The notes beneath the pieces are model-generated. The model did no database searches. It saw only the letters and a list, made by a program, of their open reading frames with translations, and was not told the origin of the DNA. This document shows, piece by piece, positions 54,369 to 63,906 of a DNA stretch of 64,000 nucleotides. The stretch's first letter is position 1; each line of letters begins with the position of its first letter. Origin of the DNA: DATMNI01 sp963817515 (GTDB taxonomy: Bacteria > Acidobacteriota > Terriglobia > Bryobacterales > Bryobacteraceae); contig CAWFPJ010000020.1 of NCBI GenBank assembly GCA_963817515.1, positions 86,634 through 150,633 on the forward strand, in the 5' to 3' direction. A program made the position numbers and the translations under genes.

Positions 54369-56120
54369 TCAGAGAACCGGCGTCTTGAACTTCTCGCGCC
54401 GGACGATTCCTTCGCCTTCTCTGATCACCACCAACTGGTCTGCCGCCACCTTGGCGACCGTCTCTCTGGCACCGTTGGGCCACCGGATTTCCAGATCCGC
54501 GACGGTGGCCGCGCCCAGGCCAAAATGCAGCCGCGAATCACTGGCGGAATAGAAACTGGATTGACTCAGCACTTCCTGCGCCTGCACCTTTCCGCCATAG
54601 CGTGCCGTCACGCGGGCGCCAATGGCCGAGCGATTGGATTGTACGCCGGTCAACTTCACTTTCAGCCAGTGGCTGCTGCCGCCCAGATCGTTGCGCAGCA
54701 GCGACGGCGCCTGGTTCAGGTTGACCACCAGCACGTCCATGTCGCCATCGTTGTCGAAATCGCCGAACGCGCACCCGCGGCTGCAATGCGGCGCGGCGAT
54801 GGCCGGCCCTGCCGCCTCAATCAGTTCCTCAAACTTCCCGTTCCCCAAATTGCGGAAGATGACGCGCGGGGTACGCAGCGGATAGTTGGGGAATTTGGCC
54901 GCGATCTCGGGATACACGCCGCCGGTGACGATGAACAGGTCGGGAAAGCCGTTGTTGTCCAGGTCCACGATTCCGGCGCCCCATCCGATAAAGCGCGTCT
55001 CCACGCCGAGGCCGCTGTTGATGGTGACATCCTCGAAAACATCTTTGCCGGTATTGCGATAGAGAACGCTGGTGTCGTCGGCAAAGTGCGTCTTGAGAAT
55101 GTCCAGATTGCCATCCAGGTTGAAGTCGCCGATGCCGACGCCCATGCCGGCTTGCTCATTGCCATCTTCGTTGAGGGCCACGCCGCACTCCAGGCCGATG
55201 TCGGTAAATGTGCCGTTGTGATTGTTGCGCAGCAGAAAGCTGGGGGTGGAGTCGCAAGCGACGTAGATGTCCGGCCAACCGTCGTTGTCGAAGTCGGCTG
55301 CCACGGCCGTCATCATGTAGCTGCCTTTGGCCTTCACGACGCCGGAAGGAATGCTGACATCGGTGAAGGTGCCATCGCCGTTGTTGTGATAGAGGGCCCC
55401 CACGCCGGGCGGCAGACCCCGCGGACCGCACATCACCGGAACACCTTTCCAGGTGCAGTTTGAATTGCTGCCCGGCTTGGGAATCGTGTCCATGCTGAAA
55501 TCCAGGTAGTTCGATATGAATAGATCCAAGTGGCCGTCGCGATCGTAGTCCAGGAAGGCGCAGCCGGAGCCCCAGCGCGTTGCGGGGTGGAGCAGGCCGG
55601 CCTCTTTGGTCACATCGCGGAATGTTCCGTCACCGTTATTGCGGTAGAGAACATTTTGTCCCCAGTAAGTGACGAACAGGTCGTCAAAACCATCGTTGTT
55701 GTAATCCCCCACGGTCACGGCGGAGGCCCAGCCAGTGCGATGGAGGCCGGCTTTTTCGGTCACGTCGCTAAACGTTCCGTCGCGATTGTTCCGGTAGAGG
55801 CGGTTGGTGGCGCCGGGCGCGCCTTCGAGCCTGGTTCCGCTGAGGATGAAGATATCCAGCCAGCCGTCGTTATCGTAATCCAGAAATGCAGCGCCGCACC
55901 CCACGGTTTCGAGGATGTAGGACTTGCGATCGTCGTCTCCGTAGATGACCGGGGCGCGCAGGCCGGCGGCTTCGGCGATATCGGTGAAGTGCGCGTGAAA
56001 CGGCAGCCCCGAAGGCTTTCCGCGAGGTGTGGGCGTGACATTCCGCGTGGAAACGCCCTGCCCGCGCAGTCCGAGTGCGGGCGCAAGCAGCAGCCCGGCG
56101 AAACTTCTTCGAGTCCACAT
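54369..56120 (-). CDS. CRTAC1-like FG-GAP / ASPIC-UnbV protein, Tat-exported
   Basis: 583 residues, ATG 56120 with GGAGGCG upstream. Leader MWTRRSFAGLLLAPALGLRG is Tat-like. Seven or so FG-GAP (VCBS) repeats, each with a calcium-loop DxDxDGxxD pattern: FLDYDNDGWLDIFI, GDYNNDGFDDLFV, FLDYDRDGHLDLFI, DFDNDGWPDIYV, DFNLDGNLDILK, DLDNNGFPDLFI, DFDNDGDMDVLV. They form a beta-propeller. The C-terminal ASPIC/UnbV domain (WLKVKLTGVQSNRSAIGARV, LHFGLGAATVADLEIRWPNG) closes it. These proteins are abundant and exported in Acidobacteriota; binding of glycans or proteins is proposed, no enzyme activity known. Confidence 0.88.
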   Translation of the reverse strand: MWTRRSFAGLLLAPALGLRGQGVSTRNVTPTPRGKPSGLPFHAHFTDIAEAAGLRAPVIYGDDDRKSYILETVGCGAAFLDYDNDGWLDIFILSGTRLEGAPGATNRLYRNNRDGTFSDVTEKAGLHRTGWASAVTVGDYNNDGFDDLFVTYWGQNVLYRNNGDGTFRDVTKEAGLLHPATRWGSGCAFLDYDRDGHLDLFISNYLDFSMDTIPKPGSNSNCTWKGVPVMCGPRGLPPGVGALYHNNGDGTFTDVSIPSGVVKAKGSYMMTAVAADFDNDGWPDIYVACDSTPSFLLRNNHNGTFTDIGLECGVALNEDGNEQAGMGVGIGDFNLDGNLDILKTHFADDTSVLYRNTGKDVFEDVTINSGLGVETRFIGWGAGIVDLDNNGFPDLFIVTGGVYPEIAAKFPNYPLRTPRVIFRNLGNGKFEELIEAAGPAIAAPHCSRGCAFGDFDNDGDMDVLVVNLNQAPSLLRNDLGGSSHWLKVKLTGVQSNRSAIGARVTARYGGKVQAQEVLSQSSFYSASDSRLHFGLGAATVADLEIRWPNGARETVAKVAADQLVVIREGEGIVRREKFKTPVL

Positions 56121-56144
56121 TTTCGACGCCTCCAGCGAGGACCT

Positions 56145-56489
56145 TCAGGCAGCGGTCACGAACACACGGCCCACGCGATGGGTCCTAGGCTTATTGCGGA
56201 TGACAATCTCGACGTCCTGGTTGAGGAAGGTGAGGAACCGCATCAAGCGCTCCACAGAGAAGCCCTCCAGCCGGTATTTTGAGAGTGCCGAGACCTTGGG
56301 CTGGTTGATGCCTAACTGCTCGGCAGCTTTTCCCTGCGATAACCCGCGCCGCCGCAGCACGTCATTGATCGCTACAGCTAAACGGACCTTCGTCTGCCGT
56401 TCGTCGGCGTCCGTGAAGCCGAGGTCGGCAAATACGTTCCCCGAACTCCGCACGATTCTGTCGCTACGTTCCGCGCTTGGTTTTGCCAT
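56145..56489 (-). CDS. HigA-like XRE antitoxin (second gene of a HigBA pair)
   Basis: 114 residues from ATG 56489; ATG 56501 also possible. Characteristic SSGNVFADLGFTDADERQTK start and a helix-turn-helix (RGLSQGKAAEQLGINQPKVS) of the HTH_37 group. These antitoxins follow a Gp49-like RelE-fold toxin and bind both toxin and promoter DNA. The start overlaps the toxin's 3' end by 26 bp, so translation is coupled. Confidence 0.85.
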   Translation of the reverse strand: MAKPSAERSDRIVRSSGNVFADLGFTDADERQTKVRLAVAINDVLRRRGLSQGKAAEQLGINQPKVSALSKYRLEGFSVERLMRFLTFLNQDVEIVIRNKPRTHRVGRVFVTAA

Positions 56490-56850
56490 GTCGATCCTCA
56501 TAATCCTGTCTGGCCAGCTTTAGGCGTTGTGAAACGAGTTCCACGTCCGGTCTCGGCGTCTGAATACCCCGGTGCGATTTTTTCTGAAAGCAGTGCAGCA
56601 CATATACGCCCCGGGAAAATCGAACAGTATAAACGGCACGATACGTGTCTCCGTCGTAATCCTCCACGACCTCCAGTATGCCGGGGCCTTCGCCCTTCCA
56701 AGGCTTCGCCGAAGGGTGTTTCCCGCCAAATTGGGCAATGCTCAGGGCAGTACCGATACCGTCTTTGACCGCTTCGGGAAACGCCAGCAGGTCCCTTTTG
56801 GAAGAGCCCACCCAGTACAACGGTTCTTCGCCGCGAGCCGGTCTGCGCAT
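56464..56850 (-). CDS. HigB/Gp49-like RelE-fold toxin
   Basis: 128 residues. YWVGSSKRDLLAFPEAVKDGIGTAL at the front and YRAVYTVRFSRGVYVLHCFQKKS in the middle are the conserved blocks of phage Gp49-like HigB toxins, which cleave mRNA on the ribosome. Toxin-first order is the HigBA standard. The conserved Lys/Arg in FQKKSH and the C-terminal helix are present, so it is probably functional. Confidence 0.85.
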   Translation of the reverse strand: MRRPARGEEPLYWVGSSKRDLLAFPEAVKDGIGTALSIAQFGGKHPSAKPWKGEGPGILEVVEDYDGDTYRAVYTVRFSRGVYVLHCFQKKSHRGIQTPRPDVELVSQRLKLARQDYEDRHGKTKRGT

Positions 56851-56925
56851 TGCGGAGCCATCCCAGTTTTAGGATACCATGACCCTGTCACCGCCACCAA
56901 CCTGGCACGATACAATCGTCCAAAG

Positions 56926-58169
56926 GTGCTCTCACGGTTGCTCACAGCGGGAATGCTTGCGTGCGTGGCGTGGGGCCAGACACTGGAACGAGCGGAGCGG
57001 GCTTTCGATGCCGGGAATTACGCGGAGGCTGCCAACCTGTTCGAGAAGGCGCACCAGGAATCTCCCGGTTGTGAAAGCCTTTTCGGCCTGGGGATGGCGC
57101 GGTACCGTTTGAAGCAGATAGATGCCGCGCTGATCGCCTTTCAATCGGCCGTTCAGTGCGACCCCAAGCAGGTGCTCGCCCAACTCGCCCTGGCTGAAGC
57201 CCTGGCCGAAAAGAGCAATTACAACGAAGCGCGTGGCCGCTTACGAACGCGTGCTCAAACTGGAACCCGGCAACACTTCCGCGCTGCAGGGCGCCGGCAG
57301 CCATTTACCTGCGCGGTAAGATTCACAACAAGGCGGTGGAGGTTCTGGAGCAGTTGGTCCGGGCGGCGCCGTCAGACCCGCAGGTACATGCGGACCTTGG
57401 CTCCGAATATGTCGCCATGGGGAACCAGGAGGGCGCCGAACTCCAGTTTCAGGAGGCTTTGCGACTCAAACCGAACCACCCGTCTGCGCTGCTTGGCCTG
57501 GCGAACATACACCTCAGGAAAGGCGAGGAAGCCCAGGCCATCACACTGCTTCAGCAGGTGGTCAAGCTGGTTCCGACTGCATTCCAGCCGCGGTTCCTGT
57601 TGGGTTCCGCTTACAATCGACTGGGCCGCTACCAGGACGCGCTGGCCGAACTGCAGCAGGCGCAGCGTCTGGGCGCCAGCGACTCCGAACTGTATTACCA
57701 TCTGGCGCGGGCCTATTCCGGCTTGGGTAAATCCGAGGAGCGCAGCCAGGCATTGGCACAGTTCACTGCACTCACCGGTAAAGCCAAGGAAGATACCGAA
57801 ACAAGGCGCACGGTTATGAAACTGGTGGAGGAGGCCAAGGCACGTGTGGACTCTGGCGACTTGAATGGCGCCCTGGCACGGTTGGAGGAGGCCCGGGAAC
57901 TGCGGCCGCCCGACGACCAACTGCTGTTTCGCCTGGCCAGCTTGCATTATGACTTACACCACGACGGAGTAGCGCGGAGTTATGCCGAGGAGGCAATCAG
58001 CCTGGCGCCCTCTGAGTGGCTGTACCATTACCTGCTGGGGCTGATCGAGACACGATCGAAGAGATGGGCGCAAGCGCAGAGCAGCCTGGAAACGGCCCTT
58101 CGGCTGAAGCCTTCGTCGGCCGATGTACAGAGCGCTCTGGAGTTGGCCAAGCGGGCGGCGGGCCAGTAA
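56926..58169 (+). CDS. Exported TPR protein, two frameshifts
   Basis: Start GTG 56926 opens a signal peptide (VLSRLLTAGMLACVAWGQ). After removal of one base near 57233 and one near 57297 the product is about 413 residues of continuous TPRs: ERAERAFDAGNYAEAANLFEK, ALIAFQSAVQCDPKQVLAQL, LQFQEALRLKPNHPSALLGL, ALAELQQAQRLGASDSELYY, ALARLEEARELRPPDDQLL. As sequenced, the front frame ends in unrelated residues. Precedes the Oar-like receptor gene by 138 bp; may help its assembly or be unrelated. Confidence 0.75.
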
Positions 58170-58245
58170 GTGCAAAGTGTTACAGGTTTTTACCCGGGGC
58201 ATGTTACAACCGGCCTGACGATTTCGTGAATTTAGCGCCATTTTC

Positions 58246-58273
58246 TTGACAGGGCAAAACGGCGGTGTATCAT
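58246..58273 (+). promoter_or_regulatory. Sigma-70-type promoter for the Oar-like receptor
   Basis: -35 TTGACA (58246-58251) and -10 TATCAT (58268-58273), 16 bp apart, lie 35 bp upstream of the receptor's GTG. The -35 is a perfect consensus. Confidence 0.65.
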
Positions 58274-58307
58274 CTAATGGAAATCAACTAGATCGGGGGC
58301 TTTTGCT

Positions 58308-61300
58308 GTGGCTTCGAAATTGGGTCCCACGTTAGTATTCTTTTTCGCCGCAACCATTGCGTTTGCGCAAGACCGCGGGACGATCAGCGGCGCCATCACT
58401 GACACATCAGGAGCCGCCGCTCCCGGGGTAAAGGTTACGCTGCTGAATCCTGCTACCGGACTTTCGCAGGCGGTAGTTTCCGGGGCCGATGGCGCCTACA
58501 CTTTTGTTTCGTTGCGCGCCGGCGAATATAACCTGTCGGCGGAAAAAAGCGGTTTCCGAAAATCCGACGTGAACGCAGTGCGCGTGGATGTCAACACGAA
58601 CTCCCGAGTTGATATCAAGATGCAGGTGGGTACGGTGCAGGAGACCGTGGAGGTGCAAGGCACGGCCCCGCTGCTGCAGACCGATCGCAGCGATCTGGGC
58701 AAAGTCATCGACAAAGAGGCGATCGAGGCGCTGCCCCTCTTTGCCAATGGCGGGCTGCGCAGCAACACTGCTTTCGCCACGCTGGCTCCCGGCGTCTCCA
58801 CCAACCTCACGGCCGATCCGGATACAACGACCGGCGCGCCGCGCATTGCGGGTGGGACATCCGGATCCAATACCAGCATGCTGCTGGATGGCGGCGAATC
58901 GATGAGCGAGCGGCGCAATGACCCCCAGATGCGTGTGGTCAGCGCTGACGGGATTGAAGAGTTCAAAGTGCAAACCGGCGCCTATTCGGCGGAATACGGC
59001 CGCACCTCAAATGGCATTCTGAACTACACGACGAAATCCGGCACCAATGATTTTCATGGCTCGGCATTCGTGGTGATTCGCAATCAGGATTTGAATGCCA
59101 AGGGATTCTTCTACATACAGCCGCCGTCCTTCGCGCAGACCATTCACAATCAGAACCTGGAAGCGGTTACGGTGGGCGGGCCGGTCTGGATTCCGAAAAT
59201 CTACAACGGCAGGAACAAGGTCTTCTTTTTCTTTTCCGGAGAACGTTCGCGAGCCAAGGACATTGCATCCAGCAGCTTGATCAGCCTGCCCACGGCCGCC
59301 GTCCGGCAGGGTAACTTCAGCGGCTACACGGGTTCCAACGGGGCCGTGATTCCGATTTACGATCCCGGCGATGCCGCCACTGGAAATATCATCGCCAACG
59401 CCAATGCCCGCGTGCCGTTTCCGAATAACACCATTCCCCAGTCTCGTATCAATCCCGTAGCTACGCTGATCCAGAGTTATATCCCGCTGCCGGCGAATGC
59501 CGGCTCCTTTTTCAATAACAACCCGATTACTAATACCGGCTCCCGCGACCCCGGCGAAAACCAGGGTGTCTATGCCATCAAGGGAGATTGGAATAAGAGC
59601 GATAAGTTACGTATCAATGGTATGTTCAGCCGGCAGTATTTCAACGGCTGCGATATCTGTATGGGGCCAATGCCGGGCCCGCTGGGAGAAGGTTTCCAGG
59701 AGTTCTTCGACAACAAGTATGTCCATCTCAACGCCGACTACATTGTCAGGCCTACGCTGTTGAATCACTTCAGTTTTGGATTCAACCATCGCGCCGGCGG
59801 CGAGGCCGGCAATGAGCGCCTGGGGCCTAATACGGGGACGTTCGGCCAGGCTACCGAGGCGCCGGGAAATCCCAGTTACTCGAAAGCTCCGAATTACACA
59901 TGGTACGGCTTCCAGAACTACCCGAACACCAGCAGTTTCGTGCAGACCAGTTCGCCCGGCAAGACTTTCGACTTCAAAGACGGCTTCACCTGGCTGAAAG
60001 GTAAACACAGCCTCAAGTTTGGCTTTGAATTCATGCGCCAGAACTATGCGCGCTCAGATTGCAACGGGTGCGGCGGCGAGCTGAGCTTTAACAGTTCCTC
60101 TACCGGCAATCCGGGGGTCAGCACCAGCGGTTTGGACTATGCCTCGTTCCTATTGGGTGTTTCGAGCAGCGCATTTTTCAATTACAACGGAAACATCAAT
60201 TACGTGTATCCTTATTATGCCTGGTATGTCCAGGATGATATCAAGATCAGTAATCGGTTGACCATTAATATTGGCCTGAGATACGACCTGCCGCTGGCCA
60301 GGCGTGAGCCCAACGGGCAAAGCAGCAACTTCTGCCCCACCTGTCCTAATCCTGCCGCCAACAACCTTCCCGGAGCGCTGGAATTCGCGGGCTCAGGACC
60401 CGGGCGTACCGGGTTGAGTTCTTTGCTGCAGCACCGCAGCACGGCTTTCGGTCCGCGTTTCGGCCTGGCTTACCGGATCGGTTCGAAGACCGTCATCCGC
60501 GCCGGGGGCGCCATCATGTACGACAGCAACCGCGAGGATGGCAACGCCGATGGGGGCGTGCAGGGTTTCGGCGGCAACTATAGTGTGCCTGCCAATTACT
60601 ATTCTACGGGCATCTCGATGCTGCTGCCGAGTGGTCAGAATAACTCGATGGCCGGTTTCCTTCCGTTCGCTGCCGCCATTCAGGCCGGGACGCCGCCGGT
60701 AGTGAATCCGTCGATTGTAAACTTTGCCAGCCCCAGCTATTTTTCCGATGGGAAGGCGGCTCAGTTTTACGATTACAACATCACTTTGGAGCGTACTCTG
60801 ACGGCATCCACACTGGTGCGAGCCAGCTTCCATGCCAACTATGGAAACGAACTGCAATCCAGCCAGATTTACAATCAGCTCAATCCCAAATACATCGCGA
60901 CTTACGGTAGCCTGCTTACCTCGCCGCTAAGTACGCTGCTGAACAATCCGGCGCAGGCAGCCATGCTGGCAAGCAACGGATTCCAGCTGCCTTATTCCAC
61001 TTATCCCATGAATAACACGCTGTCACAGGCGCTCGATCCATTTCCACAGTATGCCCAGGGTTTTGGAGGTACCACGAACGGCGGGCACAGCACTTACAAC
61101 TCGCTCGAGGCCAGTCTGCAGCATAACTTCTCGCACGGGCTGTATGCTCAAGTGTCGTATACCTTCTCGAAGTTCCTGTCGGATACCACATCCGAAAATG
61201 TCTATTGGAAGAACCGGGAGAAGGCTATCAATGGCGCGGACCGGCCGCAGGTGGTTACGATCAGCTACATCTATGACCTGCCGCTAGGGCACGGCAAGGC

Positions 61301-61799
61301 GTTCGGCGGCAACATGAATCCGGTTCTGGATGCCTTCATCGGCGGCTGGAAGGTCTCCGCCGTCCAACATTACCAGAGCGGCGCGGTTCTAAGTATTACC
61401 TGCGGACAGAATATGTATGGCGCGGGGGCTGCGCGATGTAACTATGTGCCGGGCCAAGCTGTGTACAATCCTACTTTTAATCCGGCCGACCCGCACAGTT
61501 CGTATCTCAACCTGGCAGCATGGACGCAGCCTGCCAATGGAGTGTACGGCAGCGCCGGAGCCGTGATCCCCAGCCTTCGCCAACCCATCCAAATGGATGA
61601 AGACGTGGCTTTGAGCAAGATGTTCCGGATTACCGAAAAGAAGTCACTCGAGTTCCGCGGCTCGGCGTTCAACGTGGCCAACCGCCACCTGTTGGGCGGG
61701 CTCACCACCACCATCACAAGTTCCACCTTCGGCCAGTTCACTAATCCGCAGTCGAACCAGCCGCGCAATATTGAGGGGAGCCTGCGCTTCAAATGGTAA
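58308..61799 (+). CDS. Oar-like TonB-dependent outer-membrane receptor with carboxypeptidase-regulatory N-domain
   Basis: 1163 residues from GTG 58308, with a signal peptide (LVFFFAATIAFAQ). A CarboxypepD_reg-like sandwich (GTISGAITDTSGAAAPGVKV) spans residues 22-105. A plug (VIDKEAIEALPLFANG, SADGIEEFKVQTGAYSAEYG, GGPVWIPKIYNGRNKVFFFF) and a long beta-barrel rich in Asn/Tyr/Gly follow, ending in aromatic W (LRFKW), as expected for Bam insertion. Such giant receptors are expanded in Acidobacteriota and are presumed importers of glycans or peptides. No TonB box is evident near the N-terminus. No frameshift in 3.5 kb. It overlaps the serine hydrolase gene by 7 bp. Confidence 0.9.
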   Translation: MASKLGPTLVFFFAATIAFAQDRGTISGAITDTSGAAAPGVKVTLLNPATGLSQAVVSGADGAYTFVSLRAGEYNLSAEKSGFRKSDVNAVRVDVNTNSRVDIKMQVGTVQETVEVQGTAPLLQTDRSDLGKVIDKEAIEALPLFANGGLRSNTAFATLAPGVSTNLTADPDTTTGAPRIAGGTSGSNTSMLLDGGESMSERRNDPQMRVVSADGIEEFKVQTGAYSAEYGRTSNGILNYTTKSGTNDFHGSAFVVIRNQDLNAKGFFYIQPPSFAQTIHNQNLEAVTVGGPVWIPKIYNGRNKVFFFFSGERSRAKDIASSSLISLPTAAVRQGNFSGYTGSNGAVIPIYDPGDAATGNIIANANARVPFPNNTIPQSRINPVATLIQSYIPLPANAGSFFNNNPITNTGSRDPGENQGVYAIKGDWNKSDKLRINGMFSRQYFNGCDICMGPMPGPLGEGFQEFFDNKYVHLNADYIVRPTLLNHFSFGFNHRAGGEAGNERLGPNTGTFGQATEAPGNPSYSKAPNYTWYGFQNYPNTSSFVQTSSPGKTFDFKDGFTWLKGKHSLKFGFEFMRQNYARSDCNGCGGELSFNSSSTGNPGVSTSGLDYASFLLGVSSSAFFNYNGNINYVYPYYAWYVQDDIKISNRLTINIGLRYDLPLARREPNGQSSNFCPTCPNPAANNLPGALEFAGSGPGRTGLSSLLQHRSTAFGPRFGLAYRIGSKTVIRAGGAIMYDSNREDGNADGGVQGFGGNYSVPANYYSTGISMLLPSGQNNSMAGFLPFAAAIQAGTPPVVNPSIVNFASPSYFSDGKAAQFYDYNITLERTLTASTLVRASFHANYGNELQSSQIYNQLNPKYIATYGSLLTSPLSTLLNNPAQAAMLASNGFQLPYSTYPMNNTLSQALDPFPQYAQGFGGTTNGGHSTYNSLEASLQHNFSHGLYAQVSYTFSKFLSDTTSENVYWKNREKAINGADRPQVVTISYIYDLPLGHGKAFGGNMNPVLDAFIGGWKVSAVQHYQSGAVLSITCGQNMYGAGAARCNYVPGQAVYNPTFNPADPHSSYLNLAAWTQPANGVYGSAGAVIPSLRQPIQMDEDVALSKMFRITEKKSLEFRGSAFNVANRHLLGGLTTTITSSTFGQFTNPQSNQPRNIEGSLRFKW

Positions 61800-63025
61800 G
61801 CGCGCGGCTTTCCGTTCTCCTGCTTTCGACGCTGAGCCTGGTTTACGGTCAGGACTATTTTCCGCCACCCGATACTCAGGGTGGATGGCGCACGTTGAAG
61901 GATGCCGCCCAAATCCGCAAGGTGGCCGGCATGGATCTTACCAAGCTCGACTACGCTTTCGACTACGCACGCCGCAGCAGCCAGCATGGCGGATTATTGG
62001 TTGTCAGGCACGGCTTCCTGGTGTACGAGAAGTATTACGGAAAGGGAAATCGCGAGGCCACGCCGGCCATGGCTTCGGTCGGCAAGGCCTACGCCAGCAT
62101 TGCCTGCAGCATCATGCTGGAGGAAAAGCACGATCAGATTCCGGAGGGCCTGGAGACCAAAGTCTTCACGGAAAAATATTTGCCGGAAGCGTTTCCGCTG
62201 AGCGACCCGAGGAAAGCCGACATCAAGCTGGGGCATTTGCTGACCATGGCTTCGGGGATGCATGGCGAGGGCGGCAATCCGGGCTTCGTGAACTTCGAAC
62301 CTTCCGTCAAGCTCGAACCCATCCCGCGCCCCGCCCAGCGCCTGGACCAGGACCAGAGTGCGCTGCAGACGCCGATGTGGACCGACCCGGGCGGGGGATA
62401 CTCATACACTTCGCAATCGCCGCACGTCGCGTCCATCGTGCTGCGCCACCTGGTGGGCATGGAGATGCAGCAGTACATTGACGAGAAACTAGCCAAGCCG
62501 ATGGGCTGGGGGGTGTGGGGCTACGCGCTGCACCGCGGTGAGAATACGCTGCCGCACACGCCCGGCGGAGCCGACACCGCCATCCGGTCTACCGATGTGG
62601 CGCGGTTTGGCTACCTGATTCTGCACAAGGGCAAATGGGGCAAGCGGCAACTGGCGCCCGCCGCCTATATAGAGATGGCCGGCAAGCCTTCGCCGTACCA
62701 GAAGCATGCGCCCTTCAGCCTGATGTTCGAGGTGAATGCCGACGGCCACGTTGCCGGCGCGCCCCACGATACGTTCTTCAAGTCGGGCGGCGGCGGCTAC
62801 GGAATTGTGATCGTGCCCTCGCTGGACCTGGTGATCTACAAAATGGCGGGCAGCGACCAGCAGTACAACGCCGCGCTCACCGGGATTCCGCAGAATTACC
62901 AGTACGACGGCTCGCGCGACAACTGGAAGCCCGCCGCAAAAAGCCAGTTCAGCGATGGGCCGATCGGCACGGACGACGGTTTGCGGCGGGTGATCGAAAT
63001 GGTGGTAGCGGCCGTACTGGAGTGA
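61793..63025 (+). CDS. Exported beta-lactamase-family serine hydrolase
   Basis: 410 residues with a signal peptide (LSVLLLSTLSLVYG). The serine hydrolase motif SVGK (SxxK) lies near residue 94, within the fragment ATPAMASVGKAYASIACS. A tyrosine motif candidate is YSYTSQSPH, and a late SGGGGYGI may replace the KTG box. Family includes class C beta-lactamases, D-aminopeptidases and esterases; resistance is not implied. It starts before the receptor gene ends, so both are co-expressed, fitting a surface uptake-and-processing pair. Confidence 0.82.
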   Translation: MVSARLSVLLLSTLSLVYGQDYFPPPDTQGGWRTLKDAAQIRKVAGMDLTKLDYAFDYARRSSQHGGLLVVRHGFLVYEKYYGKGNREATPAMASVGKAYASIACSIMLEEKHDQIPEGLETKVFTEKYLPEAFPLSDPRKADIKLGHLLTMASGMHGEGGNPGFVNFEPSVKLEPIPRPAQRLDQDQSALQTPMWTDPGGGYSYTSQSPHVASIVLRHLVGMEMQQYIDEKLAKPMGWGVWGYALHRGENTLPHTPGGADTAIRSTDVARFGYLILHKGKWGKRQLAPAAYIEMAGKPSPYQKHAPFSLMFEVNADGHVAGAPHDTFFKSGGGGYGIVIVPSLDLVIYKMAGSDQQYNAALTGIPQNYQYDGSRDNWKPAAKSQFSDGPIGTDDGLRRVIEMVVAAVLE

Positions 63026-63072
63026 GTGCCGTGCGGTGAGGCGTGCGGTTCCAAGAGATGCGCCGCATGCGC

Positions 63073-63680
63073 TCACTCCGGCGTGATGCGCAGGTTCCGA
63101 AATGCGCCGGTCTCGTCAAAGGAACCCAAGCCAACCTGGCCCGGGCCCAAGCTGAGATCGACGGCTGTCAGGGAAGGCAACGGGCGACCGTCAACTGTCA
63201 CCGTGACCGTACCTGTCTTGGCCACGTGCACCAACCTGGCGTGATACCATTTGCCGGTCTCTGGAAAAGCGGCGGGCCCTTGTTCGCTGCTGATGCGCAC
63301 GCGCTCGCCGCCATAAACGTGAAAGACGCCATTGTGCGCCGGTTGCTTCACGCCGGTGCCCGTCGCCAGGTGCGCATAGTCAAAGTGCGCCGGTCGCGGT
63401 ATGCAAAAACGATCATTAGCGCTTCGCCCAGCGGCTTGACGTCCGCCTCCACCGTCAATTGCACATACGCCGGCAGGTTAGTCAACGCGAACTGGATGGG
63501 CCGCCGCGGACCCGGCACTGGTCCGCGCGGCTCCACAAGGCGCAGCACTTCGGTTGCGTCCTCCTTGTCTACTTTCCAGTCAGCAGCCACCGGCACGCTC
63601 CATTGCCGGGCGAAGATCTGCAGCATATCGGCGGCATTCACGGTGGCTGCCGTAAACGCCAGTAAGATCCAAAGCTTCAT
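63073..63680 (-). CDS. Secreted LamG/DUF1080-like protein, frameshifted
   Basis: About 203 residues from ATG 63680 (GGAGGAACC upstream), signal peptide LWILLAFTAATVNA. One base seems missing near 63360, where the read changes from the first frame (LTVEADVKPLGEALMIVFAY) to the second (KQPAHNGVFHVYGGERVRIS). The alternating strands and the ending VGLGSFDETGAFRNLRI match the beta-sandwich of the protein at 16848-17492, a likely paralogue. Convergent with the serine hydrolase gene; glycan binding is a guess. Confidence 0.65.
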
Positions 63681-63753
63681 GTGTAGGTTCCTCCGCGCAA
63701 CGTGCCGGCCTTCGCAAAGATGCGTACCACTCAAACCAGGCCTTCGCCGTTTT

Positions 63754-63906
63754 CTACTTCTGTTTATCGCGCACTTGAAGACCAAAGGCAACGAAAAGCG
63801 TAGCCGACAGGATCACCCCAGCCGTCAGGAGACCGAAGCCCACGCCAGCGCCGCCATTGATCAGGGAAATTGCCACGGTGTGCCAAAAGCCATCCAATTC
63901 CTGCAT
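63754..63906 (-). CDS. Possible small membrane protein, 50 residues
   Basis: ATG 63906 to TAG 63754. One long hydrophobic region (GAGVGFGLLTAGVILSATLF) with a short charged tail (QVRDKQK), like single-pass small membrane proteins. The start lacks a clear ribosome-binding site. No family recognised. It lies 73 bp upstream of the LamG-like gene on the same strand. Confidence 0.4.
   Translation of the reverse strand: MQELDGFWHTVAISLINGGAGVGFGLLTAGVILSATLFVAFGLQVRDKQK

Noticed and set aside
54183..55463. A 426-codon plus-strand open frame opposite the FG-GAP gene
   Set aside because: Antisense of FG-GAP repeats, periodic only because the propeller repeats are periodic.
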